64,000 bases of DNA from Areca catechu (GCA_021397845.1 CM038039.1:175248526-175312525), one strand, 5' to 3'; counted from the first letter of the stretch, positions 20,761 to 34,572 are shown. Numbers and translations are program-made. Notes: generated from the sequence alone by a model not told the origin.

Positions 20761-21439
20761 TAAACATTACTCCTCCTTAATTTAAGCTTTCATATCATCT
20801 CTAGCTCAGCTTATTACTTTCCATTTTTCATACTATTTCTTTTAAAATTGATCTCATTTCATAATCTCTCCTCATTTCCTTATACAATTTCTAATCTCAC
20901 ATACTACTCCCCTTTTAAATTTCAATCATATGGATGATTTTTAATCAGATTTGAATATCATGCATGCACTCTTTTATATTCTCCCTCTTTTTGTCATTAT
21001 TAAATAGGATAAGTGCATGGGGAAATGTAAATACATTTCATCCTAAAGATCATTTCATCCTAAAGATCATTTCATCCATATTCATTTCTCAACAGAAGAA
21101 GAAATGTCATTTCGTTCATATAAATTATTGATACAAAATACAAAAAGTGACACAAGTTATGATATCAAAATTTGCATAAAATGTTCACTATAATAAAATC
21201 ATAAACATGATACTACATCAAAATGTAGGTCATGGTGACCCAAACATAAATATATCCTAACACATAAAATCTAGATAGTATGCCTTAATGCCTAATCACT
21301 ATCATCATGAGGATCAACGATAGGAGGTGCTTAAATCCTGAAAGTGGAAGTAGAACAAGGTATGGGACCCCTAGCATTATGGGTCCGAGATGTAGGTCCG
21401 ATGGTAGGTGGTCTAGGGAATCCTATACCAGGCCAAATA
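20761..21439. other. AT-rich non-coding part of the SIRE-like element
   Basis: No coding sequence recognised. Contains a short direct repeat (TTTCATCCTAAAGATCA twice near 21035-21070). Confidence 0.5.
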
Positions 21440-22740
21440 GTGGTAGAAAAGGATAATCTAATAGGAGTAGTTTGGGGTGTAGGTCTAGGTGGGTGACTAG
21501 AAGTCCATCCATAGGATGACCTAGATCCTGTAAATCTAAAATGTACAACTCCTAGCTCATACTCGATCCTGTGGATCTCCTGCTAAATAGTTTTCATGAT
21601 CTCGACCTGCTCTTGTGCAAATCTATTTGTAGCACCTCTCATCCTCCCAAAATTAGCTTTTAGATCTTAAAAATTAGTCTAAGGGATAGGGTTATGAACT
21701 CTCTAGGCCTGCTCGATAATCTCAACTCTAAAGATGAGCTCCCTCAAATCCTGTCGACTTCCCTAATAGCTCCTAGTCACCTCTTGATGACTCTATATAA
21801 ACTCCTGTCTCAAGTCACAAATTATAGAGCTGATTTTGGCTATCAAAATATTAGAAAATTGAGTGAACTGCTCCAAAGAAATCCTAGTAGAAATATATAT
21901 AAAAGGTCTGATAGTGGTAGGTGTAGTAGGTGGTGTCCTAGGGTAGACGGGTTGTATAGGAATATGCTCAATCAAAGCTCCAATAGCCTCCAAATCTAAG
22001 GGTGAAGTGTCAGCATATAGCTCATCCTCATCATAGCATCTTTCTTATCATCATCGTCCTCATCCTCATCTCCATCCTCGTTTGAAATATCAAAAGCAGT
22101 AGGTCTCTATCTAGATATACAATGTACCCATCTATCATCCACTTTCTATAATCCATATGGTGGAGAGACATTTCATTGTACCTATCAATATGCAATAGTC
22201 TTCTGGCATCCTCCCCTATATAGTTTACACCGAACTCCTCAAAGATCACAATAAAAAACATCCCATAAAGTAGACATGCCCTAATATTCCTGGTAACCTT
22301 TTTAATTTATGCTAACATCAAAAAAAGAAGATTAATGGATTGACCCTTAATCAAGTAGAATATATAAGCAATATCTTTCTCAATCACCTAGTCAAACCTT
22401 CCTGTCTTCAAAAAGAATGTCCTACTCACCATATTGTGAAGAAGCCTTATCTCAATGCTTAACTAAGTGGCTTGCAGATTTTTAAGATTTCTAACATTTC
22501 TCCTTCCGAAATAACTCTTAATCCCTCAATTTTTCTTTCCAAATGTATAAAACAAATACCCTCTCTTGATATTTCTAATAGATTAGCTAACCTCCATTCA
22601 TCCATAATAATAAGCTTTCCTTTAATAGTGGATTTTATGTATGAACCTTCCAATCTTAGATTTTCAAAGAAAGAACAGGCAAGAGTAGGATATACGGGTA
22701 CTTCTAAAGAGTAGAAACACTTCCAACCCTATGACTATAT
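21440..22740 (-). pseudogene. SIRE envelope-like (plant transposon protein) ORF remnant
   Basis: Minus strand pieces in different frames line up into one protein order. First comes a segment with WRLANLLEISREGICF and LERKIEGLRVISEGE. Then RLLHNMVSRTFFLKTGRFD, then CLLYGMFFIVIFEEFGVNYI and an acidic DDE-rich patch. A proline-rich part and RISLEQFTQFSNILIAKI close it. This order matches the additional ORF of SIRE-type copia elements, often annotated as a putative plant transposon protein. An envelope role is historical naming, not evidence. Several frameshifts and stops break it. Confidence 0.6.
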
Positions 22741-23299
22741 GCATTGTTCGATTTGAAAGTGCTTACTCTCCAAGAAATTAAAATAGATTTTCCTCCCTAT
22801 ACTTACTGATCGATTAGCCATAGACACGGCTGGTTGAGGTGGAACTGGAGGATCTTAGGGGCTAGTTGGTCATTTCTCTACTTGGACCATCGTTCTATTG
22901 AAGATTGATCTATGGATCTCTTTCTTTTCGATGCAAGAGCTTCATAGGGACTCATCATCCTTGGACTCTTGTAGAAAAGGGCTTAGGAAGTGTCCTAGGG
23001 CTTGGAATTACTTGAAATGATGAAAGGGGAAAGAGGCAGCTCAAGGTAATAGTAAAAAGGTAAAGAAAGTAAAGTTCGATCAAAATTTTTAAAAACAAAG
23101 TTTCTGACTGGCATGGTCGGTTCGACAGGGGTGAGTCAGCTTGAGTAGAAATTGGGATTTTGAGTCCAAAAACCTTGCAAAACAAATTAGAGGGACTCTA
23201 ATCAATAAAGTATAGTTGAATATGCTCTAAAAGATGAAAATTTATTAAAGAAAAATTTCTCTAATTTTAGAGAGTTTCTAGATAAAGATGTCTAAAATA
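22741..23299. other. Spacer between SIRE pol and envelope-like ORF
   Basis: AT-rich with no frame I can assign. Expected position for the start of the additional ORF and the pol 3' untranslated spacer. Confidence 0.4.
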
Positions 23300-23510
23300 A
23301 GTCACATAGTCCTCATTCACCTCTAATCATAGAAAATCAATCTTCACTAAGAGGTTTAGTGAAAATGTCAGCTAGCTGCTTAGCTATACTAATAAATTCT
23401 AGATCTATGTCATCATTTTGCACATGATCTCAAATAAAGAGATGTCTAGTTTCTATGTATATTTAGTTCTTGAATGTTGAATAAAATTTTTAATTAGATT
23501 AATTCAGATA
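23300..23510 (-). pseudogene. SIRE-like RNase H, C-terminal piece
   Basis: Minus strand reads INLIKNFIQHSRTK, then a frameshift, RHLFI, a stop, DHVQNDDIDLEFIS and AKQLADIFTKPLSED. This is the conserved end of copia RNase H. The preceding residues (IRCDNT) are found 25 kb away at 48146-48236, on the other side of element E. Confidence 0.85.
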
Positions 23511-23536
23511 TAGACTTCAAGCTTCAATTTGTTCTC

Positions 23537-25104
23537 TAAGTCATGTGTTGGTCAATTTTTGTTAAGTCTTGTAATAAAATCCAACAATTAAGTCCTATAA
23601 TAAGTGAGGCAAGAAACCCAATCAAGTCCAGTGAATCCCTTGTCTCAATCTCATGAGTCCTGTAGTTCATCAGCACTGTGTCACTTATATCAAAGTAAGC
23701 CAAGTTTTGTAATAAGTTGAGTTCATTGAGTCCTGTTACTTGAGTCCATTTGTAAGTTGAGTTTACTTGAGTCCTGTAATTTTCAAGAACAAGAGGAGAG
23801 GATCCCCAGATTAGAAGTTTATCAGGCCTTACCCAGGAGCTGGGACCTTGCAACTACACCCTACTCAAACCGCTTTGGACCTTTCATGCTGCCCAAGCCC
23901 AAGGAGCCTACACACTTGAAGATACCAGCACCCCATGGAATATTCCTTCTCCCAGGTGCCCTAGCCTAAGCCCCTTCAAGAGATGGTGCCCCAGCCTAAG
24001 CCCCTTTCATGAGTGGTGCCCCATCTAGCCAAAGCCCAGGTCCAAGCCCTCAAGCCCATGGTGCCCTCCCCTTCTAGGCCCACTGCAATTAGCGCCCAAG
24101 CCTTTGACCCAGTCAAAGAAGATTTCATCCAAGCCCACCAAGGAGTGGAAAAGTCAAACCTCCAAGCCCATGAGGAGACTGAGTCCCAAGAGGAAGAGGC
24201 TTTCCCAGTTCAACAAGGAGTTGTAATTTTTTTTCTATTCAAATTTTGTAATCCTTTTTATAGTCAAATTTTGTACTCCAATCCTAACAAGGAGAGGCCC
24301 TGGGTAAGTCTTTAAATATCCCACCCCTCCTCCTCTTGTAAAATAAACTCTTATTCATGAAATAAAACTCTGGTGATTTTTTCTTATGACAATGTGTTCT
24401 TTGGAAGTGTGTGAGAGACTTGTGTTATTTTCTTGTGAGCAAACCCTAACCGCCAACCATCCTTCCCTCTTCCACTAAACCCTAGCCATTGCCCATCCAA
24501 GCAAAAGCCCATGATGCCCACAATTAGCCCTCCAAGTTCCGGATGCCCAAAGCTTCTTCAATTGGCCGCCAGCCCCTTGCAGCCAACTTTTTTCATCGAA
24601 TCTCTTCTTTCCATCCAGTTAATATTTTTTTCATAATCTATGTGCCTAACATTTGATGTTTGTAGGATCCCTCCAGTGCTACGCTCATCAGATGAATTCT
24701 TCTTTTCCCTCGAACGACGCTGATAAAAAATCGACGGATCCGTGGGAACGTGACTGGATCATCCAGGCACCGATTTGAGTGGAGCGATCTCTTCTATAGC
24801 AACTAGAAATCATTGCCTGGTATGTTAAAACTAATTTCCATCTCTTTTTATCTGATTTCTTGAAGGTGAACATCCTCCTAATAGGCCTTCATAGACCTAG
24901 GATCCTTTACTTGCTTTATTTCTTTGATAGTTCTAGCATGTGGATAGGAATTCTAACTGTTGCATGAAACCCTAACCTAGTCATAGCTGTTTTTGAAAAC
25001 TAAACCTAAATAACATCAGAAATCATTGCTCCTTTAATCTGACTTTCTTATCCTTTTTATGTCATTCATTTGCATGCATCATGTTAGAGTCCCATCCCTC
25101 ATCA
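23537..25104 (+). repeat. Element E 5' LTR
   Basis: Starts TAAGTCATGTGTTGG (the 3' copy has TGAGTCATG) and ends CCCTCATCA. TTTAAATA near 24311 corresponds to TATAAATA at 47352-47359 in the other copy. The frame at 24013-24315 is open in both LTRs but low complexity (A/P/Q/E-rich) and lies in LTR; I do not call it a gene. Confidence 0.85.
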
Positions 25105-25108
25105 ATTT

Positions 25109-25120
25109 TGGTATCAGAGC
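25109..25120 (+). other. Element E primer binding site
   Basis: TGGTATCAGAGC four bases after the LTR end, tRNA-iMet type. Confidence 0.85.
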
Positions 25121-26410
25121 ATAGTTTAGGGCATGTTCTTGCATCCTAGTTTAGATTTCTGCATCCAGAATTTTGCATAACCCCTCAAAACATAAGACTA
25201 TTTTTTCCATCAAATGTTATGAATTTTTTCTGATTTTTATGGAAAATATCCTATGTTTTGTCCTCTATTTTCCTGTTATTTTTTTGGATTTTTCTAGATC
25301 CAAAAATAAACAAAAGGAATTGCAAAAAATAAAACCCTAACAAAAAAAAACTGCATCCTGATTTATGCATAGGAGTCCAAACATAGGTCTAGTTCCCCAT
25401 TAAATTCTTACTATTTTTTTTCTAACTTTTACCTCATTTGATCTCTGTTCTTCTGTGATTTTTTGGGATTTTTTCTGATCTGAAAAATAATAAAATCTTC
25501 ATCTTAGAAACCTTAACTAGAAATCTGTCTTTCTTACACCCAGTTAAAATCCCTAGGCTTTGCATCATCATACCATTTTTGTTATGTATAAAATTTCGTA
25601 GGAATCATCGTCACACATCATTCTCTGTTTTGTAATTTTTTTAGAATTTTTCTGCATTGAAATCTATGCTAACCTCTGCATCAAAGACCAAATAAAAAAA
25701 TTTTAATTTCTGCTAGTTCTGCATACTTGACTTAATCCAACCTAATCAACTACCAAACCCCTCCCAACCCAAGACAATTTTGTTTGATAACTTAACCAAC
25801 TTAAATTTAAATTGCAACCTCATAAAAAGAGACAAAAAAAAATATTTTCTATTTTATTTTTAGATTGCATCAAGTTTCATTGTGTTCATCATTTGCACTA
25901 AATCAATCTTAAGGCCACTCTCTCTATCTTAGATTAGGGTAGGATTTTATCACCTGCCCTGGATCCAAAACAATCACCTTGCATAAGTATCCAAATCTTA
26001 ATTAAAATCAACTAGCAACCTAATAGCTTTAGGGACACCAACAGGTCGGGTCCGATTCTAGTGAAGGAACTAGAGTACCCAACTCATCATCAATTACTGA
26101 AAGCTGGTGTCTAAGGCTAGAGGTCTAGTGGCAAATGCCCTACGTAGATTGGTAGTTTTTAATTAGGACCCTTTCACAAGCATGGAGAGCCTCCCACCAC
26201 CCCACCTCTTACCTGGCCAGTGGAAGGATTAGGTGCTGTGTTGAGTATAAGTTGAGTTAACTCATTAGGTTTTGGCTCTCATTCTAGCAAACCCTAGTAC
26301 ATGTTAACCTTTATGTGCTTGACTGCATCATACCACCTTGACTGATTGATTGCATGATCACAAGGTTAGGGACCCAATACCAACGATCTAAACCCCAACC
26401 TAGTTCCACC
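25121..26410 (+). other. Element E leader
   Basis: AT-rich and without ORF up to about 25900, then the conserved leader block with AGGGACACCAACAGGTCGGG (26031-26050). The palindrome seen in the other leaders is degenerate here. Confidence 0.6.
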
Positions 26411-26705
26411 ATGGAATCTAACTTTGAAACTTTCATGAAAACCATGAACGACTAGTTTGCCCAATTGACCACCAAGATAAACCAATTGAATGTCTAAATA
26501 AATCATAGATTTGACCAATTGACCCAATCCTATACTCAAACCCATGAAAGGCTTGACCACTTAACCAATAGGTTTGACCAGGTAGGGAATCGATTAGGAA
26601 ATCTAGGGAAAAACCCTAAGCCCCATACCAGACCTAAACCTGAGCTTGACCTTAGGACCCCATGTCCCCCACCTCCAACCCTAGGAGAGCCCAACACCCA
26701 GACCT
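26411..26705 (+). pseudogene. Element E gag-like ORF, piece 1
   Basis: ATG at 26411. Heptad-like N-terminus (FMKTMND, LTTKINQLN, RLDHLTNRFDQVGNRLGNLG) and then a proline-rich part, matching the N-terminus of element C (LTNRFDKLEG). Stops after MKTMND and QLNV. Interrupted at 26705 by copia element B. Later pieces: 36897-37155, 43446-43507, 45373-46060. Confidence 0.75.
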
Positions 26706-29264
26706 TGTTGGGTGTCAAGGAGATCATTATGCAACTTAGTAAGATTGAATTATAAAATTTCATACATAAAGATAACACTTTATTAGTTAGAAACCCTAAT
26801 TCCAAAGATCTCTTATTCGATTACAACTAATATGTCATAAAATAAGGTTAATGAAACATACCTGGAGCGCTATATTCCACTTCTTCCACTAGACTCACAA
26901 GTGCAAGTCCTCCAACGGTGATCCACACAAGATTTGAAACAAGGAAGAACTCCTTCTTGAAGTTGCTTGCCCGGGTAGGACTCTTTTGGCAGCCTTTTAG
27001 ACTTTGTCCTTTGTAGGACTCACTATCCCATTATAGGACTCTTTGAATACTTTTCTAAACCACTCTTAGTCTTAGGACAACCCTCCTTTAGTACCCCTTA
27101 GGTTTATATCCTAAAACAAAGCCTTGTCCTAAAAGAAAAGACCTTGTCTTAAAGAAAGGAAGAGGGAGAGAGAAAAACTCAGATGGATAATACGGTAGAA
27201 TCTAGACTCCTATTTTAGATGACTGAAAGAATATTCATCTCATTCCACCGTACACCCTTTAAATAGTTTCTTAAGGGGCATGAAACACATCCCAAAAACT
27301 CTTATCAGATATGTTTCTTCATATCTGATAAGACTCTTTAGGATTCAGGAGTCTTATCTGACATCTCTTCATGTCCAAATGAAACCTTCTCATGCCACAT
27401 GGCATGTACCAGTCTCTGGAAGAGCCAAGAGGTATCTTCTCATTTTTCAAAAGTCAAAGAAAATCGAAGAGATCTGAAAGCAGAAGACTCTGCTTCAAAC
27501 CGTGCGCCCTCTCATGAAAAGTCGTAACCTTTGATGTGCGCCATTCATCCTTTCCTTCTTCACACCAATTCAAAAATCATTGACCAGTCAAATCCTTCAT
27601 GAAAGGGCATGTAGATAAAGATAAAGATTAGAAGAAGTCCAATCAACAGAAGAAACTCATCTGCAGAAGGACTCTTGGTCCTTTCTGTGCGCCAAATGAA
27701 GAGTCTCTTCTCTTCATAATTTGGTCAACCTTTTTCCACACCATATGCTACCTTTGACAAAGTAAGAGTATATGCAATATGGGTGTCAAATGAAAGGGAA
27801 TTAAATAAGCTTTCAGACCATATAAGAATTTTTCTTATCAGAGAACTATAGACCCTTCTAGGCCCTTTTGAATGCCAACATGTCATTTAGGTACCAAGAG
27901 TCCTATGCCTTAGGGACTCTTCATAATTCCGAGATAAAACCTCCAAAAAAATATCAGATAAAATCTGATAAATTCATCCTACTAAGAACATAACCCAATT
28001 TAGGTCTCCCATAAATTGGTTAGTCCATTTAGCAACCAACCGGATCCAATCCAATTGGGTTTAGGAATTAGGTTAGCCTACACATGCTAGTGTGTCACCT
28101 AGATAACCAATTAGGATCCTATGACTCTAATTAAATCATGAATGACTTCCTTGTCCAATTCTTTAGTATGTGTGACCCATTGTATTCCATATCTAGCTAG
28201 CAGTAGGTTTAGGTTCGAGCCGATTCGACCCAATCAAACCTGATTGACCTAATTAGGTCAAACTAGCTCATCTAATTATCCAATTCGAACCATCCATCGA
28301 ATTGACTCATGAAACCAATCCAATTGGTTCATGAATACCTACAAGACAAGATTGATGTCTAGCAATATATCATGCCTACTCGAAAGATGAGAAATTTGAT
28401 AGAAATTATCAAAATACCCTTCAGTAGTAAGTTACCATGCAATTCAATCTTTCGATCTCCCATTATCCCAATTAAGTGATAGGTATGGATAGATGTCAAA
28501 CCCTAATACTTAATCATATCGAATCTCAACTCAATAGTGAGGACTCAACCGATGACTGATTAGATTCCACTAATTTCATCCTGCTTTGATCAAAGGCTCC
28601 TTAAGTCACTCATCGAAGAGATTGCATAGGATACAATTTCTCTTACTAGGAATGATCGATTCCTTGTTGATCCACTCATATCCTCCATACACCTTCCACC
28701 ATACCCAGAATACCCCGTACATGTTGTAATGGCATGAATGAGTATGAAACAAAATATGGCTTAGTATGCACAAGGAACCATGGTGACCTCAGGTCTAAAG
28801 ATCATATGCACAACTCCTACTCAGGGATTGATCTTTTGACAAGTAGTAAGACTTCCATAAGATAGTCCCAGTACGGATCAGTTCAGTGACTCATATCCTG
28901 ATGAGTACCCTTATCCTTGTATTAGTGTCTCCACACAAGTGGTTGTGAGACCAACCACTCTCATCTTCTGAGCATACATAGGATAAGCTAGTCTTACCGG
29001 ATTCATTGATCTCCGAAGCAATGGTCCAATAACTAGGAACATTTCAGATTAGGGTTTATAGAAAATTAGGTCTCATTATTATGAACTTCATCATAACCCT
29101 GATTCCATTGCTATAATTTATGGGGTTCATCATAATCATAAATAAGACACAACAATATATGATGAAAAATAGATGCCTTTACTAATATATAATATCATAC
29201 AAGAGTTGGAAGAATACAAAAAAAGGCCATTATAATGATTGGCTCTTAGGGCACTTTTCTATCA
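26706..29264 (-). repeat. Element B 3' LTR
   Basis: Plus strand TGTTGGGTGTCAAGG to TTTTCTATCA. Preceded on the minus strand by a PPT containing CAAGTGGGAGTT (about 29265-29280). No gene inside. Confidence 0.88.
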
Positions 29265-29329
29265 AACTCCCACTTGCACAAAGGCCAATCATCCTTGTAC
29301 TTTATACCCATACCATCCAAGTGGTGATC

Positions 29330-32300
29330 TAATTATTGCTTAGGTAATGCTTTAGTGAATGGGTCTGCTATATTGTTCTTTGTATCTACTCGATTGATGA
29401 CAACATCTTGTCTTTCTATTATCTCTCGAACGAGATGGAATCGTCTTAGAATGTGCTTGGACTTGTGATGAGACCTTGATTCCTTGGCTTGTGCAACAGC
29501 TCCAGTGTTATCACAATATAATGGCACTAGCTGTTGTATATCAGGAACCACACCTAATTCCATGATGAATTTCTTCATCCAGACAGCTTCCTTTGTGGCT
29601 TCAGTTACAGCTATGTACTCTGCCTCAGTGACTGAGTCAGCTACTGTTGGCTATTTTGTACTTTTCCAATTCACTGCACCACCATTCAGGGTGAGACATA
29701 TCCCGACGTGGATTTGCTATCATCTGGATCTAATTGAAAATTAGAATGTGTTTAGCCTTCTAATTTCAACTCAGATCCTCCATATACTAGAAAAATATCT
29801 TTAGTCATTCTAAGGTACTTAAAAATATTTTTCACAGCTTTTCAATGATCTTCTCCTAGATCTGCCTGAAATCTGCTCACTATGCCTAAGGCATAAGCAA
29901 CATCAGGTCTGGTACATAACATAGCATACATAATTGATCCTACAGCTGAAGCATAAGGAATCTTAGTCATCCTCTCTCTTTCTTTCGATGTCTTAGGAGA
30001 CATATTTTTAGAAAGATGTATGCCTTGACTCATTGGCAAGTACCCTTTCTTACTTCCATCCATGTTGAATCTCTTCAACACTAAGTCAATGTACCTAGAT
30101 TGGGATAAGCCTAGCATCCTCTTGGATCTATCTCTATAGATCCTTATACCCAGTATATAGGATGCTTCTCCCAAATCCTTCATGGAAAACTTTGATGACA
30201 GCCAAGTCTTAACCGATTGCAACATTGGGATATCATTCCCAATGATCAGTATGTCATCCACATATAAAATCAAGAAAACAAGTGCACTTCCACTTGTCTT
30301 CTTATACACATATAGTTCATCCATATTTTTGACAAAACCAAATCCTTTAATTATTTCATCAAAATGAATGTTCCAACTCCTTGATGCTTGTTTAAGTCCA
30401 TAAATAGACTTCTTTAATTTGCATACTTGATTTGGTCTCCAACTTGAGACAAAACCCTCTGGCTGTGACATATAGACTTCTTTCTCAAGGTTTCCATTGA
30501 GGAAAGCAGTATTTACATTCATCTACCAGATCTCATAGTCATGGTATGATACAATGGCAAGCATTATCCGAATGGACTTGAGCATGGCTATTGGAGAAAA
30601 AGTTTCATTATAGTCTATACCATGTTTTTGTCTGAAACCTTTTTCTACCAGTTTAGCCTTGTAGGTCTCAATTTGACCATCTGCTCCAATCTTTTTCTTG
30701 AAGACCCATTTACATCCTATTGGGTTAATTCCTTCAGGTAGATCTACCAAAGTCCAAACCTGATTGGAATACATGGAGTCCATTTCAGATTTCATGGCAC
30801 TTAGCCATTTGTTGGAGTCTCTACTCTCGACAACTTTCGAATAGGTCACAGGATCATCATTCTGTATGATACTGGCTTCATTGTCATCTCCGATGACAAA
30901 GCCATATCTAATAGGTGCTCCCTGCACCCTCTCTGACCTTTGGAGAGGAGGTGTGTATTGTGGCTGTCCTTGATCCTCAAGAACTTCTGGTTGAGGAATA
31001 TCTCTTGAAGGCTCATCAGTTTGTTGGTTCAATTCTTCACATAACTCAAGTGAAGAATTACTACTTCTTTCTTGGATAAATTCTTGCTCCAAGAATGTAG
31101 CATGCCTACTAAAATTATCTTTTGCTCAATAGTATTATAAAAGAGGTATCCAACACCCTCTTTTGGATAACCAACAAACCTACATTTGTCAACCCTAGCA
31201 CTTAACTTATGTCCGAAATTATTCTTGACATAAGCGTGGCAACCCCAAATTTTTAAGTATTTAAGATTTGGTCTCTTGCCATTCCATAACTCATATGGAG
31301 TGCTACTTACTAACTTAGACGGAACCCTATTTAATATATATGCAGCAGTTTCCAGGGCATGTCCCCAAAAGGAAATGGGAAGATCTGTGAAGCTCATCAT
31401 GGATCTCACCATATCTAATAAGGTGCGATTTCTCCTTTCTACCACTCCATTTAACTGGGATATATAAGGAGGAGTCTATACAAAAATAATGCCTTTGTCT
31501 TTGAGATGGTTCAAAAACTCACTAGACAAGTATTCACCTCCTCGATCAGAATGAAGTGTTTTAATACTAAGTCCAATTTGTTTTTCAACCATACTTTGAT
31601 ATTTTTTAAACCTATCAAAAGCTTCAGACTTGTGTTTCATAAGATATACATAACCGAACCTTGATAAATCATCAATAAAAGTGATGAAATAAGAATATCC
31701 TCCTCTGGCCTGAGTTGACATACGTTCACACACATTAGTATGTATAAGACCTAACAATTCAGTTGCTCTTTCTCCATGTCCAGTGAATAGAGACTTAGTC
31801 ATTTTTTCTTTGAGACAAGATTCACAAGTTCCTAATGTTTGGAAATCATTAGAGTCAAAGTAATTATCTTTGACTAACTTGTTTATTCTTGACTCACTGA
31901 TATGACCTAATCGACAGTGCCAGAGATATATGACATTGTCATTATCTCTTTTTCTCTTCTTATCATCAACAAGAAAAATATTATCATTGAGTTGCAAAGT
32001 TAGAAGACCATTTATAAAAGATCCATGTCCAAATATTTTATTATTATAAAGAATAGAGCAGCCACTACTCTTTACACTTATCTCATATCCCTGTTGTAAT
32101 ATCAAGGGGATAGAAATAATATTTCTAATAATATCTGGTACATAGAAGCATTCTTCTAGCTTTATTACATCACCCAAAGGTAATAAAAGAAGATAGGTGC
32201 CCATAGCTTCAGCATATATGGCTTCACCACTAGCCGCATGCAGCTTAAAGCCACCCTTCTTCAATCTTCTAATTCTGTGGAGTCCCTGCAATGAATTGCA

Positions 32301-33203
32301 TATATGAGATCCACATGCGGTATCTAATATCCATGAATTAGAAATAGAAGCACTCAATGATAAATTAGTTTGTATCATGTACAAACCTTTAAATTCTCCA
32401 CTTGCATCTTGCTTCACACTTGCAAGGTAAACCTTGCAATTCTTCTTCCAATGCTCAGTCTTGCCACAATGGAAACAGGCTCCATCATCCTTCTTAGCTT
32501 TCTTATTTTTTTTCTAGATGCTTTTCTTAAAGTTAAACTTTCTTTTCATACCCTTTTTCCTTGCCTGTTTCTTTCTTCCATTAACAAGAAGAACATGAGC
32601 CTTATCTCTTTTAGAGTGGCTCTCAGCTTTCTTAAGCATGTTAAGTAGCTCTAGCAAAGTGGTATTCAATTTGTTCATATGGTAGTTAAGAACAAACTGA
32701 GAGAAGGAATCTAGGAGTGATTGCAAGATCAAGTCCTAATTAAGTTCACTATCCATCACAAACTCTAATTGACCTAATCGAGTGATTAAGTCAATCATTT
32801 TCAGCACATGGGTTTGCACAGGTGAACCTTCACTCATCCGTGCTCAGAACAACTGCTTCAATATCTCGTATCGGGCAACCCTACTTTGCTCTCCATAAAT
32901 CTCTTTTAAATTGAGAAATATGGACTGAGGTTCCAAACCTTCATGTTGCCTCTAGAGCTCGTTGCTTATGGAAGCCAACATGATGCACCTGACAGTCATA
33001 CTGCCATTTAGCCACATTTGATGTGTGGCCCTTTCGTCCTCTGAAGCATCCTCTCCAATCACCTCAGGATCCAGAGAATCAAGTATATAGGAAAGCTTCT
33101 CCTGAGTTAATACGATTCTCAGGTTCCTTAACCAATCCACATAATTTGGACCGGTTAACTTATTGGCATCCAAGATGCCCCTTAGTGACAAGTTTGAAGC
33201 CAT
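29330..33203 (-). pseudogene. Element B gag-pol polyprotein
   Basis: Minus strand from ATG at 33203. Gag (about 33203-32430) with TGPNYVDWLRNLRIVL and a CCHC knuckle CFHCGKTEHWKKNC. Protease WILDTACGSHICN. Integrase with HCRLGH, a C-x2-C, D in FITFIDDLSRFGYVY, D in TLHSDRGGEYLS, and a GKRPNLKYLKIWGC C-terminal region. RT with MNVNTAFLNGNLEKEVYM and YVDDILIIGND. RNase H ending VDTKNNIADPFTKALPKQ near 29333. One frame runs from gag through integrase with several stops, and frameshifts lie near 31110 and before RNase H. Most stops fit CAG, CGA or TGG changed by one transition. The YVDD box is intact. Confidence 0.9.
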
Positions 33204-34560
33204 AAATATAAATATCCTACATTTAATTAAAGAACAATATCAGCAGACCACTCAAGAATGACATTCATAATTAAATAAGGACTTACTATCTAATTATGTC
33301 TCCCACTATTTTTTTCAAATACCATAACCCTCATTTTATGGTAAACAAGAAACCTTCCCGGTTTCTTTAGTGGGGTTGAGATCCTAATTCCTCATTAGTG
33401 CCTTATGTTACACAACAAACACTAATAAGTTCAAAGGTAGGACTTACTTTCCAATTGCAAACCGTGTAATTCTTAACAATTATCTTTGCCTCTAAGATAC
33501 TTATAGTCTTGCGTTACACAACAAACTATATTGTCTTAGTTTAGTCAAACCCTTCATTTCTATATAGCTATAATTGAAGATTGTTGTCCTTGTGTTACAC
33601 AACAAAGCAACAATTTCAACCATACCATAAAGCACTAAGTGCACCAATATAAATTTCATATCAAATCCTAGAGTAGATCTTGTGTTACACAACAAACCTA
33701 CTATAGTTTTGATTTTAATTTGGCTTAGCATGAAGGAAGGCAAATTATAGTATACATAATCAATTAGCATTCTCAAGTTAAGGTTTAGATATGACCAAAT
33801 TGGCCAGGTAAGTGGAAGGTGTGAGGGGGTCCCATCGTTGCTTTCATTAGACACCAATTAAATTGGCCAGGTTAGACAACGGAACCAATTAATAAACCTC
33901 AATCCCTTTATCTTCCCGGAACCACTTGCCTAAACAGCAATTGGTTGATCAAATCCTAATTGGTTCTGCATCATGATTAATTTGATACTAAGACTAAATA
34001 TGTTTTTTTAATGAGGGCTTTGATGGTCTCGAACACATTCTAATACTATTTAACATATCATAATGTACTTATAATAAAAAACCATACATATATGACATGA
34101 TGCAAAATATATGCTAGGTGTGTCATCATTCTAGGACAACCTTACAACATAACATATATCCACCATTATGTTAGGACAACCTTATTTTAGAATGTGACTA
34201 AAAAAAAAATATCTTGACATATTTTAAAGATTAGGGTTTAAGTGTTAAAAATAAACCCTAACTAGTGACTAGCATAAGGCATATCAATCTAGCATATGCA
34301 TAACATTGCATGATGTACATAGCAATCATATCATAGCATGATATTTCAAATACCCCGCTGACTAATCCAATCCTAAATAGCTATTAGGATAAAACAAGTT
34401 AGAATGATGCATTTGATCTACAATATGCATAAAATAATAACATGCTATTTTTCATAATAAAGTAGAGACCAAACACATGATCCCTAATATGCATTGAATC
34501 ATAATCCTGGGAGGATCATCTTTATTACAAATGACAAATAGTTGAAATAAACTAAGGGTG
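33204..34560 (-). other. Element B leader with four copies of a hairpin motif
   Basis: Long untranslated leader without ORF. A 17-bp motif, TTGTGTTACACAACAAA on the plus strand, occurs at 33403-33419, 33509-33525, 33590-33606 and 33680-33696. It contains the inverted repeat TTGTG-TTA-CACAA. The rest is AT-rich. Confidence 0.6.
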
Positions 34561-34572
34561 GCTCTGATACCA
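34561..34572 (-). other. Element B primer binding site
   Basis: TGGTATCAGAGC on the minus strand, directly at the 5' LTR end, tRNA-iMet type. Confidence 0.85.

Larger units (their letters stand above)
19217..23510 (-). mobile_element. SIRE-like Ty1/copia element, 3' part
   Basis: Minus strand order: RNase H C-terminus (23505-23300), envelope-like region (about 22740-21440), a repeat-rich AT region, a decayed PPT at 20300-20311 and an LTR (20297-19217). An additional ORF between pol and the 3' LTR is the SIRE hallmark. The missing upstream part of RNase H continues at 48146-48236, beyond element E. Strongly decayed, with many stops and frameshifts, so it is the oldest layer I can recognise in this part. 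Confidence 0.75.

Noticed and set aside
19217..23510. Possible host gene or unique intergenic DNA
   Set aside because: Pieces of copia RNase H and the SIRE additional ORF are readable, with PPT-like sequence, so it is an old SIRE remnant.
24013..24315. Possible small gene in the E LTR, also open at 47054-47356
   Set aside because: Lies in both LTRs just upstream of the TATA-like site; low-complexity A/P/Q/E-rich product, and conservation is explained by LTR duplication.
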